A DNA stretch of 64,000 bases, taken from the NCBI GenBank assembly GCA_029706075.1, contig JAINUG010000020.1:455125-519124 (forward strand). Reading direction: 5' to 3'. The translations under genes were made by a program, and so were the position numbers. Below the pieces are notes generated by a model. The model had not been told where the DNA came from, ran no database searches, and saw only the letters and a program-made list of their open reading frames with translations. Source of the stretch: Aldrovandia affinis (taxonomy: Eukaryota > Chordata > Actinopteri > Notacanthiformes > Halosauridae). Shown here one piece after another: positions 23,759 through 35,021 of the stretch; the stretch's first letter is position 1, and each line of letters begins with the position of its first letter.

Positions 23759-24246
23759 TGTAGCAGGATCAGGGGGTGTGGGGTTTCCACGCAACCAAGT
23801 TAAATAACAAAACACACACAAGAAGTCAAATGAAACAAACAGAGATGTATTAGGGAAACTCACAATGATTGGGGTGGGGGGGAAAGGGCAAACAATCCAA
23901 ATCCGTAATCCAATCTTGTGATCTTTGTCCATTTTCCAAGGTCCAATACCAATCCAGGTTCTCACACAAAACAGTTCGGTACATAAGAGGATATTCAGGC
24001 ATTCCAGGTCACAACAATAAATCCAAAAATAATAATAACTCTCAGTTTCAACTCTCCAACTCCACCAGCGTTTCCCTCAAGGTACTTTGCAAACAGGCAG
24101 AGTCCCCGACTCCGAGTGGCTAAGGATTCACAAGTTTGTCCCGTTGCCTCAGGAAGTCCATATATGGCTCGGGGGTGGAGCCAGCGTGCTGTCAGGTACT
24201 TCCCTTCTATTACTGCTCCCCTCACCTCTCCCGGCCGTCTGCCACA
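23759..24246 (-). repeat. 5' LTR of the Gypsy element
   Basis: About 488 bp, same TGTAGCAGG...CTGCCACA ends in direct orientation with the copy at 20366. Confidence 0.9.
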
Positions 24247-26079
24247 GTAGTTTCATCATAAGTAAACTGTCGGAGGTTAGCAAACTAATAAGTTGGTTCT
24301 TTTAGCTAAACATTGTGTAGCTTGGTAGCTAGCCATCCGTGTGATTGAAACAGGGCTGACTTGTCTTTCTAGCTGGCTAAACCAAGGTTTTACGGCCAAC
24401 CTTGGAGTCACTTAAGCTATCTGAGCCATGAAATAACATGATGCAGGGTTTATTTGAAATAATAAGAAACACATTTTAGAAATGTATTTTTGCTGGCCAC
24501 AGAAATCATGCACATCTATTAGCAATAGTACACCTATCCCTTGTCACTCATGAAATTTGTTATTAGAAATGTCCTACTATTTGCACATGTCTCCTGTCTA
24601 TCCGTCAAGGGAAGTGAGTTTTCAATGCCTTGAAAAAGAATATTCTGTTCATCAGCTGAAGGACCTTATTCTCGTAGTTGTGTCTATTTCATTTTTAACT
24701 ATAGCACAAATGACATCTCCATTGCTACGTTTTTATGTAAAAGAGATCACCTACAGTTGCTTCCTGGTGCCTCCTTAGTTTCCGCAAGGACAGAGGATGT
24801 GTTGCTGAGGCAAATGTCTTCAAAGGGCAGGCCTAGCTAGCACGTAAGTAAGGTTAGAGTTGATTTGCTCATGGTCATAGTAATTCTCACATTCTTGGAA
24901 ATAAATAACTCAGGAAGCCTAGTACTGTGCAGACAAGGTGTCTGTCCGAAATCTATTTTAGATGACTTTTCTAAAGAGATTTAATGAATGTGTCCAACTA
25001 CCTACCATCATAACTGACAAGTTGGCTTGCTAGCTGGCTTGTTAGCTTGCCAGCAAATGAGACAGTTAACAGTACAAAGCAATTTGAAGAGACAAATGAT
25101 CAACTTCAGCTGTCAAACTAGCTAACGTTAGCTAGCCAGACTAATATGCCAAGGTGTATTTGATTCCAGGCACACAAGGACAATGTAACATTAGTTAGTT
25201 AATTAATCAGCTAAGCAGCTGGCTAGTTAGCAAGCTACAGCTTTGTGTAGCTAAGCCAGTTGTCACCAATTGGTGTTAGGATTACTGATCTTCTGTCACC
25301 GCTAACATTACAACAGGCAAATTTGCTATATTTTTGATGGCACATTGACTTGAGCTCAGTCAATGAAACTTTCTCATTGCTGGGCTCAAATATGTACAAA
25401 TATAATATTTATTTTAATTATCTACGCGACAGTGTATGGCAAGGCAGGTGTAGCAAGTCAACACAGGTATGTTTGTACAGGTACAAACACTGTCTGTACA
25501 GGTACGTTTTACTTTGATGTGTACTTTAATTTTGTTGAATGGATATTCACAGAAGTTTCAGTAATTATATGATGGACTAGATGCTAGGCTAGATTAAAAA
25601 AATGTATAGACCTACATTTATATTTAATGGATGTAACGGTTAAGGAACATATGAGCGACTTTGTAATATGCACCTTGTAGATACAGGTAATTGCCCAAAT
25701 AAAAGAAAATTGTCTCATAATAAAAATGCTTCAGAATGCTTTGATATGTTTTTGACAATATGCCTAGCACATCTTGCTAATTTCTGCAAATAAAGTGAAC
25801 CAAAGCAATGGTACTTGTTGCTGAGAATTCCTCTTAGCACTTTTAATGTAATTTTTTAAGTTGCTATTTACACCCCTAACCCAAACCCCACAACACAAAA
25901 ACAGGTGCCTCATTCTGCACCTGTCAATCAGTATCAATCCACAGATCCATCAATGATCGAGAAATATAGAAATCTGTTGATCTTTGAAATCTTTGAAATC
26001 TGTAATAGTATACCTGTGTTCCAACAGGCCAGGACAATACAAATACTCAAAATACACTGCCACACAAAGTACATTGTTG
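24247..26079. other. Non-coding, GCTAGC-rich and AT-rich sequence
   Basis: GCTAGCTGGCTTG-type units at 25010-25260, then AT-rich sequence. A Tc1-end-like 'acaggtaattgcccaaataaaa' lies at 25685. No gene recognised. Confidence 0.45.
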
Positions 26080-26087
26080 GTGTAAAG

Positions 26088-26284
26088 CAGGGCTATTCAA
26101 ATTCAGGCCTTGAGGGCTGCAGTTTCTGCAGATATTTACTCCAACCATGCACCAGATTCAATAAATAGTTGACATCCTTAGTCCAGGAGGTGAGCTAATT
26201 AGTGAAGTCAGGGGACCTACTGCATGGTTGGAGCACATACCTGCAGACACTGCGGCCCGCGAGGTCTGGAGTGGAACAGCCCTG
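26088..26284. mobile_element. hAT MITE with 8-bp target duplication
   Basis: Ends CAGGGCTATTCAAATTCAGG and (reverse complement) CAGGGCTGTTCCACTCCAGA; similarity continues about 45 bp inward (…GGGCTGCAGTTTCTGCAG versus GGGCCGCAGTGTCTGCAG). Flanks GTGTAAAG (26080-26087) and GTGTAAAA (26285-26292) are the 8-bp duplication expected for hAT. No coding capacity. Confidence 0.85.
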
Positions 26285-26320
26285 GTGTAAAAAAAAAAAA
26301 AAAGTTAAAAGGGGACTCAC

Positions 26321-26781
26321 TGTCTCTGAAGGGTGGCGTTCATGCAGGTGGCGTGTCCAGGCCCGTCCGATCGATCCAGGCGCTCGGTCCGGTCGGTGGG
26401 GGCGGAACCACAGGAGAGGCCGCGGGTCAGCCTGCCGTGGGGGCGGTGTTCCCGGGCGGGGATCGGGGGAGGCGGGGTGGGGCCGAGGCCAGGGCCAGGG
26501 CCGGAGGCGCTGTTGTGGGAGTTGGAAGGCTGGGTGGGTATGGGAGGGTTGGGCTGGCCCTGGTGAGTGGCAGGACCGCCCGACTCAGACCGGCGGGAGT
26601 GGCGGTCCAGTCGCAGGTCTTTGTTCTCCTGGTTCACCCGGTCCAGCTGTACCTCCAGCTCCTCGATCCGCCGCCTCTGGGTCTCCAGGAGCTTCTGCTG
26701 GCTCTCGATGATGTTGTTGAGCTCCAGCAGGTACTCCACTGCCCGGTTTGGGCTCTCGGGGCTCCCCTGACCTGCTTCCAT
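26321..26781 (-). CDS. iqsec2: IQSEC family (IQSEC2-like) N-terminal coding exon
   Basis: IQSEC proteins (BRAG family) are IQ-motif and Sec7-domain exchange factors for ARF GTPases, acting mainly at the postsynaptic density. This exon encodes only the N-terminus. The ATG at 26781-26779 sits in an ideal context (ACCATGG on the minus strand). Residues 1-60 hold the family signature [20 protein letters not shown], then a heptad-rich stretch ([14 protein letters not shown]) expected to form the N-terminal coiled coil. The remainder is Pro/Ser/Gly/Arg rich and disordered-looking, ending near ATLQR, a motif I recall from human IQSEC2. The exon ends in phase 2 at a consensus donor (GTGAGT, 26320-26315). 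If unspliced, the frame meets a stop at once. No IQ, Sec7 or PH exon was found to the left, so intron 1 probably exceeds 26 kb. The plus-strand frames here are antisense shadows. IQSEC2 is preferred over IQSEC1/3 from remembered N-termini. Confidence 0.85.
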
Positions 26782-26885
26782 GGTCAGGGCCCCTGCACCT
26801 GATAAGTACAACTCCTTAAGAACTCAGAACCCAATCCAGAGTTTGTGGTCCCTCCCCCCCCCCCACTAAAAAGTGGGGGGGAGAA
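26782..26885 (-). promoter_or_regulatory. Presumed 5' UTR of the IQSEC2-like gene with a G/C-run stem-loop
   Basis: This is the sequence just upstream of the iqsec2 ATG on the minus strand. The frame is open for only ten codons before the ATG, with no other good start, so the ATG choice is firm. At about 26854-26883 a run of C, then ACTAAAAAGT, then a run of G forms a strong short hairpin of about nine pairs, roughly 75-100 nt before the ATG. If transcribed it would be a stable 5' UTR structure. Whether this is UTR, intron or promoter cannot be decided here. Confidence 0.4.
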
Positions 26886-29670
26886 GAATTTTGGGACAAG
26901 GGCTGATGGAGGACAAAGCTATAATTTGATCCCACTTTATTCTCCCTAGGGGAGTTGAGGTAAGTGCGACTAATTTCCCAGGTATATGTTTCCTAGGTTG
27001 CAATCCATACAGTTCCACCTAACAACCAAACATCGAGAGACAAGTGGGGAAACAATGTAAAGGTCTTCTCCTCTACATCCAGAACAATGAGGTCCAGCAA
27101 GAAGCCGTTTTGAAGTTAGAGAGGTGCGCAGTCTTAAGAGTGATCAAGTCTTAATCCTCAAGACATCTACCAGTTCTCCATCTTCAACCGCGAGAGAGCA
27201 AAACGATTTTGGGAGGGAAATTAAAGTTACAGGGCTGGTTGGTTTGGTCATCTTTATTTTGTGGTTCAGTCAATGAACAAACCATCTGTCCAGCAACTGG
27301 ATTATAAAGAGAGAGAGAGAGAGAGAGGGGGAGAGATAGAGAGGGAGAGAGGAGGGAGAGAGGAGAGGGGGTAAATTGGGGTGAAAGAAAGTTACTACCC
27401 CTCCATGATATTCACATCTGCTCCCTGAAGTATATTTACATAATTCAGCCCCCCAGCCATCTGCTCCATTGCCTCCATTCTTCAAAGCTACAGCTGTCTA
27501 AAATACAATAGCCTAATGCAAAGGAAAACGTAGGCTAAAGTTTGTGCGCTTGTTTTTTGTTGTTTGACTCTTCACGTAAAAAGTTATTTAACAAGAAAAA
27601 AATGATGGTCCTGGAAATGGTCAATAAAAATGAAAAAAAAATACAGGATCAGTGAGACAGAAGTGCAAGTGTCTCGTTTATGATTAATTTCCTGCGTTTG
27701 CCTAGCAAACGAATCCCGCTACAAGAGAAACATGTCCAAGTGCGGTCTTCATCTATCCATCCCACACAGAAAATCTGTTCCCACACATGACAAAGAAGAG
27801 GTGGGAGAAAGCAAGTAGGCTGAATTCCAAATGATTACCAGGCTGCTTCTGTACATATCTTGAGGGGGCAAGTTCCGGGGCTTTAACTAACGGATCTTGC
27901 CCCGCTCTCGCGCTTGCCTATTTCCATCGCGCGCCACACTCTTGTCCCCTCTTCACCCCATAAATAATTATTTACTGCTTCTTCAGTCTTGAGAGAAGGG
28001 GCTATTTAATTGAATCGCTAAATTACCCAAGCAGTACACTGCTTATATTCTACCTTTCCCCTCTCTCGATACTGCAGCTGTTAACTCCGCAACGCACTTC
28101 TGTGAATCCCTCTTTCCCTCCCTTCCTGCTAGTCTTCCTCTGTGTTCATCAATACACCACTATTTCACTGATCCATTCGCTCAAACCGCATATGTCCGTC
28201 ACGCACCTTCCCGATAGTCGTTACCAACACCATAATGGATCTGTACCCTCGTTTGATTTCAAGCAAAATGTCTCTTTATCTCGCGCTGTGCGTATGACTC
28301 TTTTTCTCTGTCACTCACACGTCAAGAGTTGCGTCGAAAGACAAGTTGGAGGGGTCCCGCTGCCCCTGTCTCCCGTCGTCTCCTCAATCTCGCAGTTCCT
28401 CATTGAAATCGCATTACATTTCTCTTCGTCTCCCTCGCCTCTAGAAGTATTTTTTCTTTTATTTTCGCTTGTCAACAAACGAAGCCTATCTCGAACTATT
28501 TATATAAATGATTTCTATGTATCAAAATAGCGATATGCTTCTTTTTTAATGTTTCAATGATTTCAATGTTTTTTTAATTCTTCTCCGTACCATTCCAAGA
28601 AGAAAATCTGCTGCTCGCGCACTTGTTCTTGCTGCAGAGGTAAAAGAAAATGAAGACGAGGGTACAAATGTACCGTTCTCACTGTATTCAATCAAAGAAA
28701 TGAGCGATGAACCCCCGTCCAAAATCACTTCTCATCTATGATGCTTTCTGTTCGTTCTCAGTTGGTCGAACGCAAATACGGCTTTCGTGTAGGCTACTGG
28801 TCCAGCACATTACATTGCAGTGCCGCCCGCGCTGAAAGACGCAAGCTTATTATAGCGCTCGGTGGTAGAAGCGCTCTCAGGAAGTCTGCCACAATCTTGG
28901 CAGAAGCATGGATAGTAAATCCAAACGGAACGACCAAATCAATATACTGCCATCAAGAAAATACCAATTTAAAACGAGCACATCTAAGACACCATTGTTG
29001 CATCGTTCTAATTGTTCTTAATGCATATAAATAAAACGATTACAACATCAATTCCGTAATGTTTTTAAGAAATGAAGGTTTTGATTCTCACGAGTAATTT
29101 GTATTTCCCCCACCAAATCTATTTAGGACCGCAAACATCTATCTAACAATGTATCGGTGGGTATATCGGTGGTAAATAATCGATAGTGTCTTAGTCTAGC
29201 TAAATTGACCGTTATATTTTTGAGATTAAATTTAGTTTAGGAAGCCTTCTATTTTCTTCAGTTCTATATTTGCACGTTTCCAAGGAAATAACATAAGCAG
29301 TAACAAAAATAAATCGCAGTCAAACCGGTGCAAAATTCAATTGGGATTAGCCTATTGGATGGGCGGCGATGGGGGTCAGAGTCTTGAGAGGATGACGATT
29401 TCTGCTGTCGCACCTGCCGCCCCTGCCACCCCTCCGCAATTCAGATGCGCCGCAGACTGCTCAAAATGCTACTCTGTTCGTCGTTCTCGATCCTTGCTAG
29501 TTGTTAACCCTCCTCCTGCTCCTCCTCCTGGAAAGGGGGGACAGTACAAACGAAAGTGGCGCAATCCCCCCCCGCGAGTCAAAGGGTAAAGCGGCGTCGT
29601 AGCTAAGTGAAGGGTCAGATATAGCGGGATATACGGACAATTGAAAGGATCCCCGCAATACATACAGAAT
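26886..29670. promoter_or_regulatory. Upstream flank of the IQSEC2-like gene, possible promoter region
   Basis: Non-coding sequence upstream of the iqsec2 start. It includes CpG-containing stretches (about 27895-27940, 28200-28480, 28800-28880, 29340-29600) that could be promoter. A (GA)n tract lies at 27307-27370. No TATA box or start site can be fixed. Open frames here lack family features. Confidence 0.3.
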
Positions 29671-29673
29671 GAC

Positions 29674-29677
<4 letters not shown>

Positions 29678-29747
<70 letters not shown>
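29678..29747. repeat. (CT)n microsatellite
   Basis: About 35 uninterrupted CT units. Confidence 0.97.
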
Positions 29748-29750
<3 letters not shown>

Positions 29751-31185
29751 TGTACGTAGAACACAGTGAGGGAAGACTGTATTATTGAATTGAACTGTTA
29801 TAAGTTATTGATCATTAAATCTGTTTCATTCAGTCATTTTCTCTGAATTACTTTTTACATTTCACATTTACATTTTACATTTACATTTTACAATATACCG
29901 TTGTTTCATTTTTTACATTAAATTTGGGGATATTGTAGTCGCAAACATATATTCTTGTTGGTAACCTATGTACATGATAAATAGAAAAACTGGGGAACAA
30001 TTACAAAAGTGAACAAAAACATTGTACAGCAAACACTGAAGACACTGAACACTGAAGAGTTGTACCTAGGCCTATATCTTTCAGTAATGAGGAACTTCTC
30101 TCCCTCTCACTCACTCTCTCTAGCTTTCTCTTTCAATTCAATTCAAGTGCTTGATTTGGCATGACTTACGATAGGAAGCCTACATATCTCTTGCTGTCTT
30201 TTAAATATTTTATTCTTTTATTCTCCATACCGCACAAGTGTATCAAACAAGATACTTGGCACATCACAGACGGCACACAGATAGAGATATCATTAGTGTT
30301 CAAAGTCTGTGAAGGTGGGAAGTTATGTAAAACTGCGAAACTTGCACCTTCATCTTCACTTTCTCTTGAGTTAGAATTATCAAGCCAACTGAACCAATTC
30401 AGTTATCTAGTATCGCTGGCTGAACTGTGAAAATGCAATGGAACTTATAATGTATTTTATATAATTTATAAATGGCATTCGCCTTCTTTGGGGGGGTTGG
30501 GTTGTCATGTGTAGTTTAGCGGTTCGGGGGGTGGCAATCCTTCACACATGGCATTAAGCACGAAAAGAAAGTCTGACGTTGGCGGTGCTGTCAAAAAGTG
30601 GGCCCATGCAACACTACCCATAATGCAGCTCGCCCTGTCCTAGTTTTCAACCATTGCTCTTTACTCTTTCCCCTGTTGTCACATTGCCGTGACACAGCAG
30701 TAAAATCTGGCAAAGATTTTTTTTTTAGATAGAATAGTACTTTCCCTTAAGGCGACTTGGCGGATTCAGTTTGAATCTTAGCTATGTAATGAAACTTAAT
30801 TGACTGGACAATTACCCTGCAAGTGGATCCAGAATCATCCATGTACAGAGAGTCATTGCTGGTCACTGACTTTAAAAAAATTGCCTGAGACATCAAAACT
30901 GAAAAAATGAGTTTAATAAAAACCTTTAGAAGAGCAATTTCAAAAACTGGTTTGAAGGTGTTACCCATCTTGTTATAGAGGAAAAACAGCGCATCAGGAG
31001 ATTCACACTATGTACATGGCAGCACAAGTCACATTTTTACAAGCTATTCTGACATTTTTCAGTTTCTCCCTTCTCTTTGCATTCTGCAGTATCAGGCAGA
31101 CTGTGAGATAACTGGGACAAAAGTACTGTACCTAGAATATGCAGAGAAAACATACAAAAACATCGAAATTCATAGGACTGTTCCA
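29748..31185. other. Non-coding, nothing recognised
   Basis: TTTACATTTACATTTTACA-type units at 29856-29895; otherwise no gene or element seen. Confidence 0.45.
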
Positions 31186-31195
31186 ATGTGCAACT

Positions 31196-31253
31196 GTGGT
31201 TGTGTGTGTGTGTGTGTTTGTGTGAGTTTGCATTGGTACAGTATGTGTTTGTA

Positions 31254-31337
<84 letters not shown>

Positions 31338-31400
31338 TGTTTGCATGTGTACAGTATATGTGTGTTTGTGTATGTGTGTATGTGTGTGTTTTGTTCGCAT
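31196..31400. repeat. (GT)n microsatellite up to the assembly gap
   Basis: Long GT run (31257-31333) with flanking imperfect GT. Open frames of Cys/Val are repeat artefacts. Confidence 0.97.
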
Positions 31401-31500
31401 NNNNNNNNNNNNNNNNNNNNNNNNNNNNNNNNNNNNNNNNNNNNNNNNNNNNNNNNNNNNNNNNNNNNNNNNNNNNNNNNNNNNNNNNNNNNNNNNNNNN
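31401..31500. other. Assembly gap (100 N)
   Basis: Exactly 100 unknown bases, the usual placeholder for a gap of unknown size. It lies between a GT microsatellite and a SINE tail. Confidence 1.
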
Positions 31501-31514
31501 GGAGAGTATGTGAA

Positions 31515-31560
31515 TGTGTAGGTTACTCCGGATAAGAGTGTCTGCTAAATTTAATCAACA
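31515..31560 (+). mobile_element. SINE/L2 tail after the gap
   Basis: TACTCCGGATAAGAGTGTCT then GCTAAATTTAA is the L2-type SINE tail; the rest of the SINE is presumably inside the gap. Confidence 0.65.
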
Positions 31561-32140
31561 TTCAGCATGAAATACAAAGTAAATAACATTGCCAAAGCAA
31601 TAGCATTCAAGTATCATCCCCTCTTGTCTGTCTCTCAGCAGACATCCTGGTTTACATCAACGACACCTTTCCATGTCCTAATGTGGCTACATTTCCTGAT
31701 TTAGCTCCAGGATTTAATTAGAGTCTGCATAAATAGTGTTGATAAATGATTCGTCTGGGATCGGAATATCATGGGAACACGGGAATACCAAGGCAATCTG
31801 CATTTCTAACAAACTCCATGGCAGTAGCTTGAACTAGTTACACTACACTTTTATTTCTAACTTTATCCAGAGGGACAAATGTCCCTGCATTACTGTACGT
31901 TCTTTACATTCCAATAGGAAAAATGTTCTGGAGAAAGCTAAACATTTTTATTGGCTTTACCAGTCATTTGTTAGGCTGTGATTTTGCTGTACTTCAATTA
32001 TTCAGGGTCATCAGAAAATCTTCCATGGACATTCAAACTAGTTACTGGAGATGAAACACAGAACTAGTCACATGCGCAGCATTAGTGTATATGCTATTGT
32101 TTTGACATATGTTAAAACATTTGAATTACATTCAACAGGT
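31561..32140. other. Non-coding, nothing recognised
   Basis: No gene or element. Confidence 0.45.
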
Positions 32141-32144
32141 AAGC

Positions 32145-32285
32145 CAAGGGCTGGGTCACAGAAAATGTATTCGCTCATTAAGTGGGTCGTGGGCTCGGAA
32201 ACCGTTGGAACCGCAGGTCTAGGCCTTAGGGCCCAGGCTGTGACCCTGGCGAGTGCCTTTACTGACTGAGCTGCACAGCAGCCTG
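32145..32285 (-). mobile_element. tRNA-like SINE head fragment
   Basis: On the minus strand GCAGCTCAGTCAGTAAAGGC (A-box-like) is followed about 60 nt later by GCGGTTCCAACGGTTTCCGA (B-box-like region). Shares 'taaaggcactcgc' wording with the SINE at 53830. Not a functional tRNA gene: box spacing and stems are poor. Confidence 0.45.
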
Positions 32286-32289
32286 TGAT

Positions 32290-33260
32290 ACTCTCGTTTT
32301 AATCTCATTTTCGATATTTAAATTCCTAGCTACATTCTTGCTATCGCTCATGTCATTGTGTCATGCTGACGCTTTTGTACACACAGTGTTTTTAATCGTC
32401 TTTGTCGTGCCCATCAGGTCATCTTTAGGATTTGTGTGTAGTTTACTCTAATGGGCATACTGGCCCAATGATTTTCACACAAAATTTCTTTTTTTGCATC
32501 AGATCCCGCATTAAACACATCCAGTTCTGTCATCCTGTGATTCTCTCTGTTGGAATCTTGAAGGTCACCTTGACAAAAATGCTGATTTCTGTTGTTGCTT
32601 TAATTAAAGATGGGAGAAAAGTCCTGCGGACGTCCTGCAGAGTGCTCCCAATTTCCCTTATGTGACCCCTCTTCTCCCGGGCAGTCCTGTTTCATGTGCT
32701 CATTGGAGGACACACAGTGGGAGAGCGGTTTGCCCAGGACCTTTTGTTCCCTTTAATCTGAAAATTCTATCTGCATAATGTGCCTATGGGTGCACTGGGG
32801 GGGGTGTAACAGGGGCAGGGAACATCCTCTCCAAACTCTTCTGGACAACAAAAAATACTACTGGTCGGATTCCGACCCCTTCACATTTTTCTTCTAAAAA
32901 GGTTCTGACTAAGTTTTGGAAGAGACTTTCAGATACTGAAATCAAGTGGGATAACAGTTTGTTTTAGCATTGCTTTGTCTGCCAGAAATCCCAATCACCA
33001 GATGATTCACTGTAACTTAGTCCAAAAAGTTCTAGATTTATTTATATAAAACCTTTATTTTTTTAGGGAGACCTGGCCAAGATAGCAGCAACAAAATACA
33101 ATACATAAAACAACTGTGCATTAATACACAAGAAAATACCTGTATGGTGATCTACAGTATATCAGATCATGCAGATAGTTACACAGTCCATAGAGAAAAT
33201 ACAGACAAAACATGCATTTTACCTTTTTCTTTGTCTTAATTTTACAAAACACATCTCATA
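32290..33260. other. Non-coding; dispersed-repeat fragment at 33040-33115
   Basis: TTTTTTAGGGAGACCTGGCC (about 33060) is a motif I associate with dispersed fish repeats. Nothing else recognised. Confidence 0.4.
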
Positions 33261-33372
33261 TACAGTCAGGTCCATAAATATTTGGACATTGACAAAATGA
33301 TTGTTATTTTAGCTGTCAACCACAGCATATTGGAGTTGAAATTAAAACAAGTGTAGACTTTCAGCTTTAATT

Positions 33373-33754
33373 TTTTTTTTTTTTTTTTTTTTGGATTTTT
33401 TTCCCCGTTTTTCTCCCAATTTAGTAGCCAATTATACCTCTATTTTATTTTTCAATTCCACCCTCACGAGTCCGCCGCCCGTCCCCTCCGGGAACGAGAT
33501 TCGTATTCCTGGACCTATTTCCCGCCTTCTTTCGAGACGGAGATCTTCCACGGACTCCATTAACCTTCTCCTCGGCGGACTCGTGCCGGCTCTCCCTCCC
33601 CCTCCCCGGAGGCGGACAGCCAAATGCCGCCTCCGATCGGGCTGACGACCAGGGCCGGTCTGGTAGAAATGCGGGTTTCGATCCGTGTCTCTGACGGGCA
33701 GCGCACACCACTCCAAAGCACGGTGCACTAGACCGCTGGGCCATCCGCTAGCCC
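33373..33754 (-). mobile_element. tRNA-derived SINE inserted in the Tc1 element
   Basis: Minus-oriented, with tail (TTTTTCTCCCAATTTAGTAG) at its left and a tRNA-like head (GGATGGCCCAGCGGTCTAGT on the minus strand) at its right. It is bounded by an exact 16-bp duplication, ACTTTCAGCTTTAATT, at 33357-33372 and 33755-33770. Same family as 11352-11712. Confidence 0.9.
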
Positions 33755-34016
33755 ACTTTCAGCTTTAATTTAAGGGTATTTAGATCCAAATCGGGTAAAC
33801 AGTGTAGGAATTACAGCACTTTTTATATGTGGTCCCTCCCTTTTTAAGGGACCAAAAGTAATTGGACAATTGGCTGCTCAGCTGTTCCATGGCCAGGTGT
33901 GTGCTATTCCCTCATTATTTCATTTACAAGTAAGCAGATAAAAGGTCTAGCGTTGATCAAAGTTGATTTCAAGTGTGGCATTTGTATTTGGAATCTGTTG
34001 CTGTTAACTCTCAATA

Positions 34017-35021
34017 TGAAGTCCAAAGAGCTGTCACTGCCAGTGAAGCAAGCCATCATTGAACAATCTAAACAAACCCATCAGAGAGATAGAAAAAACA
34101 TTAGGTGTGGCATATTTGGTACATTCTTAAAAAGTAAGAACGCACTGGTGAGCTCAGGAACACCAAAAGGCCCGGAAGACCACGGAAAACAACTGTGGTG
34201 GATGACAGAAGAATTATTTCCCTGGTGAAGAAAACCCATTCACAACAATTGGCCAGATCAAGAACACCCTCCAGGAGGTAGGCGTATTTGTGTCAAAGTC
34301 AACAATCAAGAGAAGTCTTCACCAGAGTAAATACAGAGGGTTTACCACAAGATGTAAACCATTGGTAAGCCTCAAAAACAGGAAGACCAGATTAGAATTT
34401 GCCAAAAAACATTTGAAAAAGCCTGTACAGTTCTGGAACAACATCCTATGGACAGATGAGACAAAGATCAACTTGTACCAGAATGATGGGAAGAGAAGAA
34501 CTGCTCATGATCCGAAGCATGCCACTTCATCTGTGAAGCATGGTGGAGGTAGTGTTATGGCGTGGATATGTATGGCTGCCAATGAAACTGGTTCCCTTGT
34601 ATTTATTGATGATGTGACTGCTGACAAAAGCAGTAGGATGAATTCTAAAGTGAATAGGGCTATATTATCTGCTCAGATTCAGCCAAATGCTTCAAAACCC
34701 ATTGGACAGCACTTCACAGTGCAGATGGACAATGACCCGAAGCATACTGCGAAAGCAACCCAATACTTTTTTAAGGTGAAGAAGTGAAATGTTCTGCAAT
34801 GGCCAAGTCAATCACCTGACCTGAATCCAATTGAGCATTGAGCACTTGCTGAAGGCAAAACTGAAGCTAAAGCTCCCCAAGAACAAGCAGGAACTGAAGA
34901 CAGCGGCAGTAAAGGCCTGGCAGAGCATCACAAGGGAAGAAACCCAGCATCTCATGATGTCTATGGGTTCCAGACTTCAGGCAGTCATTGACTGCAACCA
35001 AGTATTAAAAATGATAATTTA
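34017..35021 (+). pseudogene. Tc1 transposase, frameshifted
   Basis: The start ATG is at 34017 (MKSKELSLPVKQAIIEQSK, a helix-turn-helix domain), followed by frameshifts. The longest clean part is 34290-34787, with SKSTIKRSLHQSKYRG, ILWTDETKINLY (first catalytic Asp), HGGGSVMAWICMAA and VQMDNDPKHTAKATQ (second Asp). Then a stop after FFKVKK, and the SPDLNPIEH block (catalytic Glu) continues in another frame. Inactive as read. Confidence 0.85.

Larger units (their letters stand above)
20366..24246 (-). mobile_element. Defective Gypsy LTR retrotransposon with integrase before RT (Gmr1-like order)
   Basis: Two direct LTRs (20366-20843 and 23759-24246) bound about 2.9 kb of internal sequence on the minus strand. 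In transcription order it holds a gag remnant, integrase, reverse transcriptase and RNase H. Standard Ty3/Gypsy elements have integrase last; integrase before RT is known for the Gmr1-like group of deuterostome Gypsy elements. A purine run (GAGGAAGGGGGTG) directly precedes the 3' LTR as polypurine tract. Protease and the integrase N-terminal part are missing, and several stops and frameshifts are present. No clear target duplication flanks the LTRs. Confidence 0.85.

Noticed and set aside
26202-26802. Three overlapping plus-strand frames of 67-192 codons
   Set aside because: Shadows of the IQSEC2-like exon on the other strand; the minus frame has the recognised protein, start context and donor.
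31186-31535. Open frames crossing the assembly gap
   Set aside because: They consist of GT-repeat translation and unknown residues.
33391-33744. Frames of 84-99 codons on both strands
   Set aside because: They lie in the GC-rich body of a SINE.
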